The notes: generated from the sequence alone by a model not told the origin. Shown: positions 1 through 5,994, counted from the first letter of the stretch. The stretch is DNA of 5,994 bases from CAYFSC01 sp964345695 (GCA_964345695.1 CAYFSC010000179.1:1-5994); one strand, 5' to 3'. Made by a program: numbers and translations.

Positions 1-401
1 CCCGTCGCGAGGTTCAATGCCTCTTTGGGCTGCTCGCTCACGCTGTACGGACCGGTGTCGTACGTGACGATCAGGAGGAGTCCGCCCATGATCGAGAGGT
101 TCTTCAGGAACATGATCATCTGCGTCTGCTCCGCGAAATTGGTGTGGAAGATGAGCGTCGCCGGGATCAGAAACAGCACGAGGGCCCCAGCGCCCAGGCG
201 TCCGCGGTAGCCCACAATCACCGACAATCCACCGAGCACCTCCACGACAATCGCGCCAACAAGCAGCACGGCCGTCGCGGGCATGCCCTTCGACGCCATG
301 GACTGCTGTGTGCCCTCGAAGGCAGTGATCTTGTTGATGCCGGACATCACGAAAATGAGGCCGAGCAGGACGCGGCCCAGAAGAGGAATGTACTTGCGCA
401 T
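1..401 (-). CDS. DoxX family membrane protein (C-terminus cut by window edge)
   Basis: Reading the minus strand from the ATG at 401-399 gives 133 open codons with no stop before the window ends, so the C-terminus is missing. The protein starts MRKYIPLLGRVLLGLIFVMS and continues with GINKI, an arrangement typical of DoxX/DoxD-like small membrane proteins. Four hydrophobic segments are visible at about residues 6-22, 44-64, 67-85 and 100-115. The region HTNFAEQTQMIMFLKNLSIM near residues 86-105 also matches the usual DoxX C-terminal pattern. DoxX proteins are normally about 130-160 residues, so only a short tail should be missing. They are inner-membrane proteins linked in some bacteria to thiol or oxidative stress, but the biochemical role of most members is unknown. 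No Shine-Dalgarno sequence precedes the start; a short hairpin abuts it instead. The gene lies downstream of a SnoaL-like gene and a MarR gene on the same strand, separated by a terminator and a repeat. Family call is firm; function is not. Confidence 0.88.
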   Translation of the reverse strand, partial: MRKYIPLLGRVLLGLIFVMSGINKITAFEGTQQSMASKGMPATAVLLVGAIVVEVLGGLSVIVGYRGRLGAGALVLFLIPATLIFHTNFAEQTQMIMFLKNLSIMGGLLLIVTYDTGPYSVSEQPKEALNLAT

Positions 402-414
402 GGTTCGTTGAACC
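402..414 (-). promoter_or_regulatory. Short inverted repeat abutting the doxX-like start codon
   Basis: On the minus strand the 13 bases just before the ATG read GGTTC AAC GAACC, a perfect 5-bp stem with a 3-base loop ending at the start codon. In mRNA it could hinder initiation, or as DNA it could be a small operator half. The stem is short, so it may be chance. Confidence 0.3.
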
Positions 415-498
415 GTTGATTGTTGCGGAAACGATTGTAGTGCTGTGTCAACCGGGTTCGTTTGCATCGTAATCGCCATCTCAAGCCCGTTCAACGCT

Positions 499-640
499 CG
501 TCATCCCGACCCGGGTGAGGGAAACGAGCGAAGCGAGGGCCGAAGGTCATGCCCTTGCGGTACTCACGAACAGAGTGAGTCATCTCCGCGGGCGTCCCAG
601 CCGGTTTCGGGGAGGTCCTTCGGCGTCGCTCGGGACGACG
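499..640. repeat. Nested inverted-repeat intergenic element (about 142 bp)
   Basis: The ends are CGTCATCCCGA (499-509) and TCGGGACGACG (630-640), which are reverse complements at 10 of 11 positions; the one mismatch still allows a G-U pair. Inside lie GCCGAAGG (539-546) with CCTTCGGC (617-624), a perfect 8-bp match, and ACTCAC (562-567) with GTGAGT (575-580), a perfect 6-bp stem with a 7-base loop. The three pairs are concentric, so the whole element can fold as one long interrupted hairpin. Elements with ends resembling CGTCATCCCGA are known as dispersed intergenic repeats in many bacterial genomes. This points to a REP/MITE-like non-autonomous repeat rather than a gene. Copy number cannot be seen from one window. 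The minus-strand reading frame through it, ending in PHPGRDDER, is most likely a spurious ORF created by the repeat. Confidence 0.65.
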
Positions 641-701
641 TGCCAGGAGTTTTGAGATCATTTGACCACAAAGAATGACAACTGACAGAGCAGCAGTGCC
701 C

Positions 702-744
702 AAACAAAAACGAGGAGGTCCTGCCGGTGGACAGGACCTCCTCG
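702..744 (-). terminator. Rho-independent terminator after the SnoaL-like gene
   Basis: CGAGGAGGTCCTG (711-723) and CAGGACCTCCTCG (732-744) form a perfect 13-bp stem with an 8-base loop. On the minus strand the stem is followed directly by TTTTTGTTT (complement of 702-710), the U-tract of an intrinsic terminator. The hairpin begins 20 bases after the stop codon of the SnoaL-like gene (TAA at 767-765). There is no T-tract on the plus-strand side, so it acts in one direction. It should insulate the DoxX gene from upstream transcription. Confidence 0.92.
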
Positions 745-764
745 ATGCGGCGGGTGGGGAGGCG

Positions 765-1127
765 TTACCCGATCTTGTAGAACTTCTCGTGCGTGACCTT
801 TCCGTCGTCGTTCCAGGTGCGCACGGCCACCTGCTTCTGCTCGACGCGACCGACGCCTTCGAGCGTAAACTCCATGTCCCACTCTGAAAGCGTCGTGTTA
901 TTCTCCTCGTCGATGCCTACGGCGGTCACTTCACCCTTGTGGAATTCCTGGAGGGCACCGACAAACTGCTCCTCGTACTCGCGGTTGGCGTCTTTCCCGA
1001 CGCGCTTGTCGCCATCTTCCTCCATGACAACGTCTTCGGCGTAAAGGTCCTCGAACGCACCCAGGATGTCGCCCTGGAGGACGCGCTCGTTCAGTTCGTG
1101 CTCAAGACTTTCTAGATCTACACTCAT
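765..1127 (-). CDS. SnoaL-like / NTF2-fold domain protein
   Basis: This encodes 120 residues from the ATG at 1127-1125 (MSVDLESLEHELNERVLQGD) to TAA at 765-767. The frame stays open upstream to an ATG at 1202, but the extra 25 residues (MLVHEQGPARSRRF...) are basic and unlike the acidic body, so the internal start is preferred. The pattern fits a single NTF2-like alpha+beta cone domain: an N-terminal helix, then ILGAFEDLYAEDVVMEEDGD (21-40), where a helix leads into the first strand, then the helix GKDANREYEEQFVGAL (44-59), and strands around residues 65-118 ending VTHEKFYKIG. The length is usual for SnoaL-like proteins. The fold includes enzymes and binding proteins of many kinds, and no catalytic residues can be assigned here. 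No signal peptide is seen, so it is probably cytoplasmic. The protein is strongly acidic, in keeping with a salt-adapted host. It follows the MarR gene by 111 bp and ends at a strong terminator, so it may be monocistronic or co-transcribed with marR. Confidence 0.75.
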   Translation of the reverse strand: MSVDLESLEHELNERVLQGDILGAFEDLYAEDVVMEEDGDKRVGKDANREYEEQFVGALQEFHKGEVTAVGIDEENNTTLSEWDMEFTLEGVGRVEQKQVAVRTWNDDGKVTHEKFYKIG

Positions 1128-1196
1128 AGCGGTAAAAGGGATTGATGGAGAGTAACGAATGAAACGTCGAGACCGGGCCGGCCCCTGTTCATGTAC

Positions 1197-1220
1197 CAAC
1201 ACGTACGTTGCAACACGTGT
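1197..1220. promoter_or_regulatory. Direct repeat of CAACACGT with overlapping palindromes, candidate operator
   Basis: CAACACGT occurs at 1197-1204 and again at 1211-1218, separated by ACGTTG, giving a 14-bp period. Overlapping these are the palindromes ACGTACGT (1201-1208), GTTGCAAC (1207-1214) and ACACGTGT (1213-1220). The cluster lies 70-93 bp upstream of the SnoaL-like start and just downstream of the marR stop. The position fits an upstream activator or repressor site, with MarR the obvious but untested candidate. No convincing promoter hexamers could be fitted. Confidence 0.45.
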
Positions 1221-1238
1221 AATGCCAGAGAAAAGAAC

Positions 1239-1718
1239 TTATTCAGGCTCTGCATAGTCGGCGTAAATGCCTTCGCAGATTCGCGACAAGTGGTTCAGGT
1301 CGCGCTCGGAAACGCGGGAGCCGAACCACTGCTGGACCGCCTGGATGTCGGGATGCATGTCGTCGAGCAACTCGATTCCCTTGTCGGTGATCGTGTGGAT
1401 GGTCATGCGGCGATCCTTCTCGCTCCGGGAACGTCGCACCAAGTCACGGTCGACAAGTTTGTCGATCAGGCGCGTGACATCCGGCGAGGGGTCAATCATG
1501 CGCTCGCTGATGTCGCAGCGGGCATGTCCGTCTGGATGCACGCCACGCAGGATCCGCAGCACGTTGTAGTGACTGAACTGGATGTCGTAGTCGTTGCAAA
1601 CCTGTTCGACGCGTCGTCGAGTGTACGAGGCGGCCACGAACAGATTGAGCATGGCCTCCTGCGCGAGGCTTTCGAACCCGGCGGTCTGCTGAATACGATC
1701 CTCAAGAATGCGCCCCAT
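1239..1718 (-). CDS. MarR family winged-helix transcriptional regulator
   Basis: This encodes 159 residues from the ATG at 1718-1716 (MGRILEDRIQQTAGFESLAQ) to TAA at 1239-1241. The frame is open further upstream, with an ATG at 1787, but the added residues (MASRHKTCTPSTKH...) do not resemble a MarR N-terminus, and 159 residues is the normal family size. MarR landmarks are clear. Helices cover about 14-56, including FSHYNVLRILRGVHPDG at 48-64. The DNA-binding helix-turn-helix lies at about 68-92 with the recognition helix SPDVTRLIDKLVDRDLV (78-94). The wing carries the signature EKDRRMTIHTITDKG (100-114), and a C-terminal dimerisation helix lies near 124-155. MarR proteins bind palindromic operators as dimers and usually repress adjacent or divergent genes until a ligand or oxidant releases them. 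Cysteines are at 41, 69 and 148; none sits at the N-terminal position used by OhrR-type peroxide sensors, so a phenolic or other small ligand is as likely. It is divergent from the decarboxylase and upstream of the SnoaL-like and DoxX genes. Confidence 0.93.
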   Translation of the reverse strand: MGRILEDRIQQTAGFESLAQEAMLNLFVAASYTRRRVEQVCNDYDIQFSHYNVLRILRGVHPDGHARCDISERMIDPSPDVTRLIDKLVDRDLVRRSRSEKDRRMTIHTITDKGIELLDDMHPDIQAVQQWFGSRVSERDLNHLSRICEGIYADYAEPE

Positions 1719-1915
1719 CGAACGCGGTTGGCTTCGTGAGTAGGTGTGCTTTGTGGATGGCGTGCACGTTTTGTGTCGTGAAGCCATTGGACCGGCCCGA
1801 GAGCTCTTCGTTCCATGTTGCCACACGGATAACGGGTTTGTCACAGATGCCTGCATTTGCCGGTGTCGTCCCGTAGATTCAAGACTGCGATCGTTGCACA
1901 GCTTCCCGTTCTCCC
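1719..1915. promoter_or_regulatory. Divergent intergenic region between marR and the decarboxylase gene
   Basis: These 197 bp separate two divergently transcribed genes and must hold the promoter for each unless the starts lie further out. A 7-bp inverted repeat, TGGCTTC (1729-1735) and GAAGCCA (1780-1786), is separated by 44 bp; the left arm sits 11 bp upstream of the marR start. MarR autoregulation from this region is plausible by analogy with the family. No convincing sigma-factor hexamers and no Shine-Dalgarno sequence could be assigned for either gene. Confidence 0.4.
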
Positions 1916-3310
1916 GTGTCTTCTCCCACTCCCTCGCTCGATGTTCTCCTTCTCGAGGCCATGCGCCACCTGGACGACTGGCAGGCGTCGTGGGGTTCGT
2001 TCGAGCCGCACGGTGCCCTCGGGGTCGACCCCGACCGACTCGACCGGGTCTTCTCCGAGTACCTCGATCGGCTCACCCGAGAGAACTATCCTTTCCATCA
2101 TCCGCGTTATGCCGGGCAGATGCTGAAGCCGCCCCATCCGGTGGCCATCGCGGCGTACCTCGCGGCCATGCGCATCAACCCCAACAACCATGCGCTCGAC
2201 GGGGGCCCGCCCACCAGCCACATGGAGCAAGAAGTCGTGGCCGATCTCGCGACCATGCTCGGGCTCCCAGACGAGACGCTCGGCCATCTCACAGCGAGCG
2301 GCACCATCGCCAATCTGGAGGCACTGTGGGTCGCGCGCAAGACCCACCCCGACCGCGGCCTTGCCGTGAGCGCCGACGCCCACTACACGCACGAACGCAT
2401 GGCCGGGGTGCTCGCAATGGATCTTGCGACCGTTTCCGCCGACGCTCGCGGCCGCATCGACCTCGATGCACTGGCTGCCGTGCTGGACGCGGAGGCCATC
2501 GGCACGGTCGTGCTGACGCCAGGCACAACCGGGCTCGGTAGCGTAGACCGGGTGGACCGGGCCGTCGACCTCTGCCGGCAGCACGACGTACGCCTTCACA
2601 TCGACGCCGCGTATGGAGGCTTTTTCCGCCTGCTCGCCGACCGCAATGCCTCGTTCGACGGCTTTCCGGCTGCAGCCTTTCGCGCCATCGAAGCCGCGGA
2701 CTCCGTCGTGATCGACCCGCACAAGCACGGCCTTCAGCCGTACGGGTGCGGCGGCGTGCTCTTCCGCGATCCGACGGTCGGACGCTTCTACAAGCACGAC
2801 TCGCCCTACACCTACTTCACCTCCGACGCGCTGCATCTGGGCGAGATCACACTGGAATGCTCGCGAGCCGGGGCCGCTGCCGGGGCGCTGTGGTGCACGC
2901 TTCAGGCGCTCCCGCTGGCACCGGACCACGGACTCGGCGACATTTTGGCCGCTTGTTTTCGAGCGGCGCGCACCTGGGCCGACCGGATCGCGGCCTCCGA
3001 TAGGCTGACGCTCTTCGCACCGCCGGAAACCGACATCGTCGCCTACTTTCCCACGCCATCTACGCCCTCCCTCTCGGCCGTCGACACCGCAAGCCAGCGC
3101 CTCTTCGACGCGGCCATGAACGACCCGGACGAGCCGGTATTCACCAGCCTCTACCGCCTCCCGGCCGAGAACATGCGCGCCCTGCATCCAGACTTGGAGG
3201 CCGACTGCGACGAGGTCGCCGTCCTGCGCAGCGTCCTCATGAAGCCGGAGCACGAAACCTACGCTGCCGACCTGATCGAGGTGCTAGAGGAGCGGACCGC
3301 CGACCTGTGA
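1916..3310 (+). CDS. Group II PLP-dependent amino acid decarboxylase
   Basis: This encodes 464 residues with a GTG start at 1916. An in-frame stop lies upstream at 1874-1876. An ATG at 1961 (residue 16) would cut the N-terminal helix SLDVLLLEAMRHLDDW, so GTG is preferred. The protein shows the landmarks of the glutamate/tyrosine/aromatic-amino-acid decarboxylase superfamily (COG0076-like, fold type I). They are an N-terminal region with YAGQMLKPPHP (65-75), NNHALDGGPPTSHMEQEV (90-107), the cofactor phosphate loop TASGTIANLEAL (126-137), and SADAHYTHERMAG (152-164), whose His156 should stack on the PLP ring. Further on are HIDAAYGGF (228-236), with Asp230 pairing with the pyridine nitrogen, and IDPHKHGLQPYGCGG (266-280), with Lys270 as the Schiff-base lysine. 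TLECSRAGAAAGALW (312-326) follows. All key residues are intact, so the enzyme is probably active and cytoplasmic. It would release CO2 from an amino acid to give an amine. The substrate cannot be read from sequence; glutamate, tyrosine, 2,4-diaminobutyrate and aspartate decarboxylases are all possible. It is divergent from marR and probably monocistronic. Confidence 0.9.
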   Translation: MSSPTPSLDVLLLEAMRHLDDWQASWGSFEPHGALGVDPDRLDRVFSEYLDRLTRENYPFHHPRYAGQMLKPPHPVAIAAYLAAMRINPNNHALDGGPPTSHMEQEVVADLATMLGLPDETLGHLTASGTIANLEALWVARKTHPDRGLAVSADAHYTHERMAGVLAMDLATVSADARGRIDLDALAAVLDAEAIGTVVLTPGTTGLGSVDRVDRAVDLCRQHDVRLHIDAAYGGFFRLLADRNASFDGFPAAAFRAIEAADSVVIDPHKHGLQPYGCGGVLFRDPTVGRFYKHDSPYTYFTSDALHLGEITLECSRAGAAAGALWCTLQALPLAPDHGLGDILAACFRAARTWADRIAASDRLTLFAPPETDIVAYFPTPSTPSLSAVDTASQRLFDAAMNDPDEPVFTSLYRLPAENMRALHPDLEADCDEVAVLRSVLMKPEHETYAADLIEVLEERTADL

Positions 3311-3568
3311 GCCATCCGCCGCAGGTACGCGGCTGCTCCGGTTCGTCGTCGCCGACCAGACGGAGCGCACATGGGCTCCGGCGCGCCGAACCATTGGGAA
3401 CGGATCCTGCACATTTTTGCTTCGGAATTGCGCCTGGACATTCCATCTTGTGTCTTGCATTCTAACAAGCTGGCGTTTCGACCAATTACTTTGATGAAAC
3501 AAGTCAATATTTCGGTCGGTCGCTTTAATGGCTCCTAGGCAACTTTCTCTCTCGAACGGCCGCCATTC
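3311..3568. other. Intergenic region upstream of the ABC permease gene
   Basis: These 258 bp hold no supported gene. The left part contains CGGAGC (3361-3366) paired with GCTCCG (3375-3380), a 6-bp stem with an 8-base loop, flanked by GGTTCG (3340-3345) and CGAACC (3387-3392). A short T-run follows at 3414-3418, about 20 bases after the outer arm, which is too far for a standard terminator. From about 3413 to 3535 the sequence is clearly more AT-rich than the flanking genes, as expected for a promoter region. TTACTTTG at 3486-3493 loosely resembles the Bacteroidota -7 element TAnnTTTG, but no upstream TTG at the right spacing was found. Confidence 0.4.
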
Positions 3569-5974
3569 ATGTTCAGGAACTACCTCAAGATTGCACTTCG
3601 CACCCTCCGCCGTCAGAAGCTCTACACAACGATCAATGTTCTCGGCTTGGCGGTCGGCATGGCGGCGTGCATGCTCATCGGTCTGTACGTCGAGGACGAA
3701 CGTAGCTACGACGACTTTCACGCGGAGGCCGACCGGATCGTGGCCGTGGGGATGCAGAGCGATTTCTTCGGCAGCTCCCGCAACACGCCGTATCCGCTCG
3801 CTCCAGCCCTGCGGACCGATCTTCCCAGCGTGAAGCGCACCGTTCGCACCGTCGGGGACGCCACGGAACGGACCGTCCGGTCCGAGCCGGAGTCGTACGG
3901 GCAGAAGGTGAAGGTCCTCACAGCGGACTCGACGTTTTTCGACGTGTTCTCCTTCCCGCTCGTTCGCGGCAATGTCCGGACGGTGCTCGACGCACCGAAC
4001 CGAGCGGTCCTCACCGAGTCCACGGCGCAGACGTTCTTCGGCACGGCCGATCCGATGGGTCGGACCCTCACGCTCGACATCCGCGGAGAACCGGTCGAGG
4101 TCACCGTCGCCGGCGTTGCGCGCGACCTACCGACCAACTCGACGATTCAGTTCGAGATGGTCCTTCCCATGAGCGCGTATCCCCTCCGCGATCAGCAGCG
4201 CGAGCAGTGGGGCAGGCTCATGTTTCACACGTACGCCCTGCTGAACCAGCCGGTGAAGGCCGATACCCTGTCGGCCGCCATGATGCGGGCGGTGAAGCCG
4301 CAGGTCGAGAAATTTCCGTTTGAGTTTTCCGCGGTTCCCCTGACCGACCTGTACCTGTCCGAGTTCGTCTCGGCGCAGGGCTTTTCCGGACAGCGGTCGT
4401 ACAGCTACCTTTTCGGCTCCATCGCGCTACTCATCCTCCTCATCGCCGCGATCAACTACGTGAACCTCGTGACCGCCCAGGCCGAGCAGCGGGCAGGCGA
4501 GGTCGGCGTGCGCAAGACGATGGGTGCGCGGCGCCGGCAGGTCATGAGCCAGTTCCTGGGCGAGACGGCGCTGGTGAGTGGCGTGGCGCTGGTGATCGCT
4601 CTCGTGGTCCTTGTCGCGGCTCTTCCCGGCTTCAACGCGCTTTTCCAGAAGGAGCTCACGATTTGGGCTTCGCGCCACCTGTGGGCTTTGCTTGGGCTCG
4701 TCGGGTTCGTGCTTGTCGTGACCGTACTCGCTGGCGCCTATCCGGCCTTCGTACTCTCAGGCTTCCACCCGGTCCGGGCGTTGCGCGGGGCGTCCGCGTC
4801 GTCGTCGAGCAGCGGCGGATGGCTGCGCAAGGGGCTCGTCGTCACGCAGTTCGCCGTGTCCGCCGGGCTCATCCTCGGCACGATCGTGATCTACCAGCAG
4901 CTCAGTTACGTGCAGACCAAAAATCTGGGCTTCGACGGCGAGCAGACCGTTACGGTGTCCCTCGACGAAGCGTCCGAAGAGCGGAGGCGAGCGGTGAAGC
5001 AGAACGTGCTCGGTCATCCCGATGTGCAGCAGGTTGCCGTTGGGAGCGCCATGCCAGGCGGCTTCGGCATCCGGTTCTCGCAGAAAGCTGAAACGATCTC
5101 GCCCGCCGAGTCGACCGAAGCGGAAAGCGTGGAAATGCGTCCGGCCCGCGTGGATCCGAACTATGTCGAAACGCTCGGCCTGGAGCTGATCGCCGGCCGC
5201 AACTTCTCGCTCGAGCGGGGCACAGACCGGTCGCAGGCGTACATTCTGAATGAGGCGGCCGCCCGGTCGATGGGATGGGCACCCGCAAGTGCCGTCGGGA
5301 AGCCATTCCTCTTCGGTCGCGAGGATGACGCGCCGGAGGGCACGGTCATTGGCGTCGTGGAAAATTTCCACGTCGAGTCGCTGAAGAGCGAGATCGCCCC
5401 CGTCGTCCTGCAACTGGACGCCGCCCGGTTTTCGTCGGATCCGGTGCTGGCGGCCAAGCTGTCGCCCGGCGGCATCCAGGCGGCGATGGATCACATCGAG
5501 TCCGTGTTCACCGAGCTCGTGCCCGGTGCGTCGTTCAGCTACACCTTCCTGGACGACAAATTCGACCAGATGTACCGCTCCGAAGAGCGGCTCGCGTGGA
5601 TCTTCACGATGTTCGCAGGAATTGCCATCGTCGTCGCCTGCATGGGGCTCTTCGGACTCGCGGCGTTCGCGGCGGAGCGACGGACGAAGGAGATCGGCAT
5701 CCGGAAGGCCATGGGCGCCTCGCTCGCGGACGTGGTCGGCCTGCTGTCGAAGGAGTTCGCGGCCCTGGTGGTCGCCGCGCTCGTCATCGGCGCGCCGCTC
5801 GCCTACTGGGGCATGCAGCGCTGGCTCCAGGACTTCGCCTACCGCGTCGAGGTCGGCCCCTGGGCGTTCGTCGGAACGGCCGTCGTCGCCCTGCTCATCG
5901 CCGGCGCCACCGTGAGCTACCACGCCGTCCGGGCCGCCCGCACCGACCCCGCCACGGCGCTGCGGTACGAATGA
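3569..5974 (+). CDS. ABC transporter permease, two-unit MacB/FtsX type
   Basis: This encodes 801 residues from ATG at 3569 to TGA at 5972-5974. The protein has two repeated units, each a transmembrane helix, a MacB-like periplasmic domain, then an FtsX domain with three helices. Unit 1 starts MFRNYLKIALRTLRRQKLYT with a first helix near 21-41, a periplasmic domain about 42-278, and helices near 280-303, 333-353 and 372-393. Its cytoplasmic coupling motif is EVGVRKTMGA (311-320). A serine-rich linker (409-415) leads to unit 2. There the helix is near 423-443, the periplasmic domain about 445-673, and helices near 677-700, 731-749 and 766-787. Its motif is KEIGIRKAMGA (707-717). Both halves end with the family motif (HPVRALRG at 400-407 and DPATALRYE at 793-801). 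About 800 residues is the usual length for such permeases in Bacteroidota. They work with a separate LolD/MacB-type ATPase in lipoprotein, peptide or antibiotic export or envelope maintenance. The substrate is unknown. No ATPase gene is present in the window; 258 bp separate it from the decarboxylase, so co-transcription is doubtful. No Shine-Dalgarno sequence precedes the ATG. Confidence 0.94.
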   Translation: MFRNYLKIALRTLRRQKLYTTINVLGLAVGMAACMLIGLYVEDERSYDDFHAEADRIVAVGMQSDFFGSSRNTPYPLAPALRTDLPSVKRTVRTVGDATERTVRSEPESYGQKVKVLTADSTFFDVFSFPLVRGNVRTVLDAPNRAVLTESTAQTFFGTADPMGRTLTLDIRGEPVEVTVAGVARDLPTNSTIQFEMVLPMSAYPLRDQQREQWGRLMFHTYALLNQPVKADTLSAAMMRAVKPQVEKFPFEFSAVPLTDLYLSEFVSAQGFSGQRSYSYLFGSIALLILLIAAINYVNLVTAQAEQRAGEVGVRKTMGARRRQVMSQFLGETALVSGVALVIALVVLVAALPGFNALFQKELTIWASRHLWALLGLVGFVLVVTVLAGAYPAFVLSGFHPVRALRGASASSSSSGGWLRKGLVVTQFAVSAGLILGTIVIYQQLSYVQTKNLGFDGEQTVTVSLDEASEERRRAVKQNVLGHPDVQQVAVGSAMPGGFGIRFSQKAETISPAESTEAESVEMRPARVDPNYVETLGLELIAGRNFSLERGTDRSQAYILNEAAARSMGWAPASAVGKPFLFGREDDAPEGTVIGVVENFHVESLKSEIAPVVLQLDAARFSSDPVLAAKLSPGGIQAAMDHIESVFTELVPGASFSYTFLDDKFDQMYRSEERLAWIFTMFAGIAIVVACMGLFGLAAFAAERRTKEIGIRKAMGASLADVVGLLSKEFAALVVAALVIGAPLAYWGMQRWLQDFAYRVEVGPWAFVGTAVVALLIAGATVSYHAVRAARTDPATALRYE

Positions 5975-5994
5975 GTTTCGAGTTGCGGATTCGG

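Noticed and set aside
434..451. TTGACA (complement of 446-451) and TACAAT (complement of 434-439) upstream of the DoxX gene as a sigma70 promoter
   Set aside because: Both hexamers are good, but they are only 6 bp apart instead of about 17, so they cannot form one promoter.
491..703. Minus-strand 70-codon frame ending in PHPGRDDER
   Set aside because: It spans most of the inverted-repeat element and has no domain. The repeat explains the sequence better than a gene.
1175..1184. 10-bp palindrome GGGCCGGCCC upstream of the SnoaL-like gene
   Set aside because: In a high-GC genome such a G/C-only palindrome is easily produced by chance, and it has no partner repeat or T-tract to suggest a role.
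1744..2541. Plus-strand open frame of 265 codons overlapping the decarboxylase start
   Set aside because: It is out of frame with the recognised gene, and its translation is rich in Arg, Pro, His and Ala with no domain pattern, as expected of a high-GC shadow frame.
1841..3253. Long minus-strand open frame (470 codons) opposite the decarboxylase
   Set aside because: It lies almost wholly antisense to a gene with intact catalytic motifs. Its translation has no recognisable domain and looks like the low-complexity product of GC-rich codon bias.
3340..3392. GGTTCG arm and nested stem considered as a tRNA or small structured RNA
   Set aside because: There is no cloverleaf: no acceptor stem, anticodon arm or matching D-arm could be laid out, and the inner pairs are only 6 bp.
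3284..3721. Minus-strand 145-codon frame across the decarboxylase-permease gap
   Set aside because: It overlaps the ends of two well-supported plus-strand genes, has no recognisable motif, and would occupy the likely promoter region of the permease.
3870..3883. Inverted repeat GGACCG-TC-CGGTCC inside the permease gene
   Set aside because: It is within coding sequence that repeats Arg-Thr-Val codons (ACCGT-rich), which explains the symmetry without a regulatory role.
4757..5923. Minus-strand open frame of 388 codons opposite the permease
   Set aside because: It is antisense to a clear FtsX-type permease, and its translation is a charged Arg/Asp/Glu/His-rich shadow without hydrophobic core segments.

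Overview
No new biological system is convincingly present. The window is an ordinary chromosomal segment of about 6 kb with five protein genes, three on the minus strand and two on the plus strand. The most unusual parts are non-coding: a nested inverted-repeat element, a compact direct-repeat/palindrome cluster, and a short hairpin touching a start codon. The organism is probably a high-GC, possibly halophilic member of the Rhodothermota/Bacteroidota, Salinibacter-like. This is inferred from the two-unit MacB/FtsX-type permease of about 800 residues, the acidic proteins, the absence of a clear Shine-Dalgarno sequence before any of the five starts, and the intergenic element with CGTCATCCCGA-type ends. 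No database search was possible, so the genus is a guess.

Layout. Positions 1-401 (minus) encode the N-terminal part of a DoxX-family membrane protein that runs off the window's left edge. Positions 402-764 are non-coding and hold a foldable repeat element (499-640) and a strong intrinsic terminator (702-744) for the next minus-strand gene. Positions 765-1127 (minus) encode a 120-residue protein probably of the SnoaL/NTF2-like fold. Positions 1239-1718 (minus) encode a MarR-family regulator. The 111-bp gap between these two genes carries repeated CAACACGT motifs and interlocking palindromes. Positions 1719-1915 are a divergent intergenic region. Positions 1916-3310 (plus) encode a group II PLP-dependent decarboxylase with a GTG start. 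Positions 3311-3568 are an intergenic region whose right half is relatively AT-rich. Positions 3569-5974 (plus) encode a complete ABC transporter permease with no ATPase partner in view.

How the genes may work together. The MarR gene, the SnoaL-like gene and the DoxX gene point the same way. MarR-DoxX neighbourhoods are common in bacteria, often linked to oxidative or electrophile stress, so MarR may control one or both downstream genes or the divergent decarboxylase. The terminator after the SnoaL-like gene means the DoxX gene probably has its own promoter and is not simply co-transcribed. The decarboxylase and the permease are 258 bp apart and are probably separate transcription units.
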